A DNA stretch of 32,500 nucleotides from Promethearchaeota archaeon (GTDB taxonomy: Archaea > Asgardarchaeota > Lokiarchaeia > Sigyniarchaeales > Sigyniarchaeaceae): positions 1 to 32,500 of the forward strand of contig JAFGBX010000330.1 of the NCBI GenBank assembly GCA_016932935.1, written 5' to 3'. The notes below the pieces were generated by a model. That model saw nothing but the letters and a program-made list of their open reading frames with translations, was not told the origin of the DNA and did not search any database. A program made the position numbers and the translations under genes. Of the stretch, positions 32,132-32,500 are shown one piece after another. The stretch's first letter is position 1. Each line of letters begins with the position of its first letter.

Positions 32132-32500
32132 GACATCGCACCCGTGCGCCCCGGGATCGGACGCCGCGCGTCGCGTCACGCGCCGCGTGGTTATGAATCT
32201 TGCGCGCCAGTCACGGGTCACGCCGCACCGCCCGTCACCGGCCCGTCTTGCGGCCACACGCGGTCGGGCCTCAACACCCGGCCGGGATCACGATGGCCTG
32301 CGATCGCGCGCCCGGTCACGTGGTACCGGCCAGGGCCGAGCCCGGCGGGCACGTCGAACCGCGACGAGCGCGGCTGGGGGCCCGCCCTTGCCGGTCCCGG
32401 TCACGTGTGGTCACGCGCCAGCATGGCGTGGGACGACCCGATCGTGCCTGGAACGGTGGGGACGCGCCGTGCCGGGATGGACGTTTCCGTCCCGCCCCCC
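32132..32500. promoter_or_regulatory. Very GC-rich stretch with repeated GTCACG motifs, no gene seen
   Basis: GTCACG occurs at 32175, 32210, 32217, 32315, 32400 and 32410, with a GTCACC at 32234. I find no convincing reading frame, RNA gene or larger repeat. The motifs lie upstream of the HTH/DUF4177 gene and could be operator sites. The GTCAC core is also the centre of the AGTCACA repeats before the HTH-bearing synthase. Confidence 0.35.

Noticed and set aside
1-32500. CRISPR arrays, tRNA or rRNA genes, integrase or complete insertion sequence
   Set aside because: I looked for regularly spaced repeats, cloverleaf ends and recombinase motifs and found none beyond the truncated IS630 transposase.

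Overview
The window is a mostly GC-rich chromosomal segment that I read as archaeal. The signs are TATA-like boxes close to start codons, short oligo-T terminators instead of bacterial hairpin terminators, tandem myo-inositol-1-phosphate synthase genes, an Ig-like surface-protein fragment, leucine-rich-repeat (LRR) proteins and one giant multidomain protein. An Asgard-type archaeon is possible, but no ribosomal or other marker gene is present, so this stays an inference.

Left part (1-15600), ordinary compact metabolism: a broken Ig-like surface-protein fragment; a NudL-type NUDIX hydrolase; an operon of two divergent inositol-phosphate synthases, the first carrying an N-terminal helix-turn-helix (HTH); an S51 peptidase; a DegT-type sugar aminotransferase divergent from an MFS transporter; a PfkB sugar kinase divergent from a DUF457 membrane protein; a CocE/S15 hydrolase divergent from a GH13 alpha-glucosidase; a secreted, membrane-anchored phospholipase-D-like protein; and a 75-residue protein of unknown function.

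Middle (15650-29430), accessory region: a broken LRR gene is joined to the 3' end of an IS630-type transposase through a 29-bp tandem duplication. On the minus strand lies a gene of about 11.9 kb (3953 aa). Its first ~2735 residues are GC-rich, beta-rich and carry calcium-loop motifs. Its last ~1220 residues are clearly AT-rich and start near a C2H2-like zinc finger. The stop codon overlaps (GTGA) the start of an equally AT-rich LRR gene. A long conserved carrier, a foreign C-terminal module and a coupled small foreign gene are the layout of polymorphic toxin-immunity loci. I think this is the main discovery candidate. A TATA-like box followed by a 20-bp palindrome precedes the giant gene.

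Right part (29434-31660), a second AT-rich island: two genes overlapping by ATGA encode an ABC/AAA15-type ATPase and a DUF4435/TOPRIM protein. This is the architecture of the PARIS (AriA-AriB) anti-phage system. The GC-rich background then returns with an HTH plus DUF4177-like protein and a long GC-rich stretch with repeated GTCACG motifs. The giant locus and the PARIS-like pair, side by side and both compositionally foreign, suggest a small defence/conflict island in an otherwise housekeeping region.
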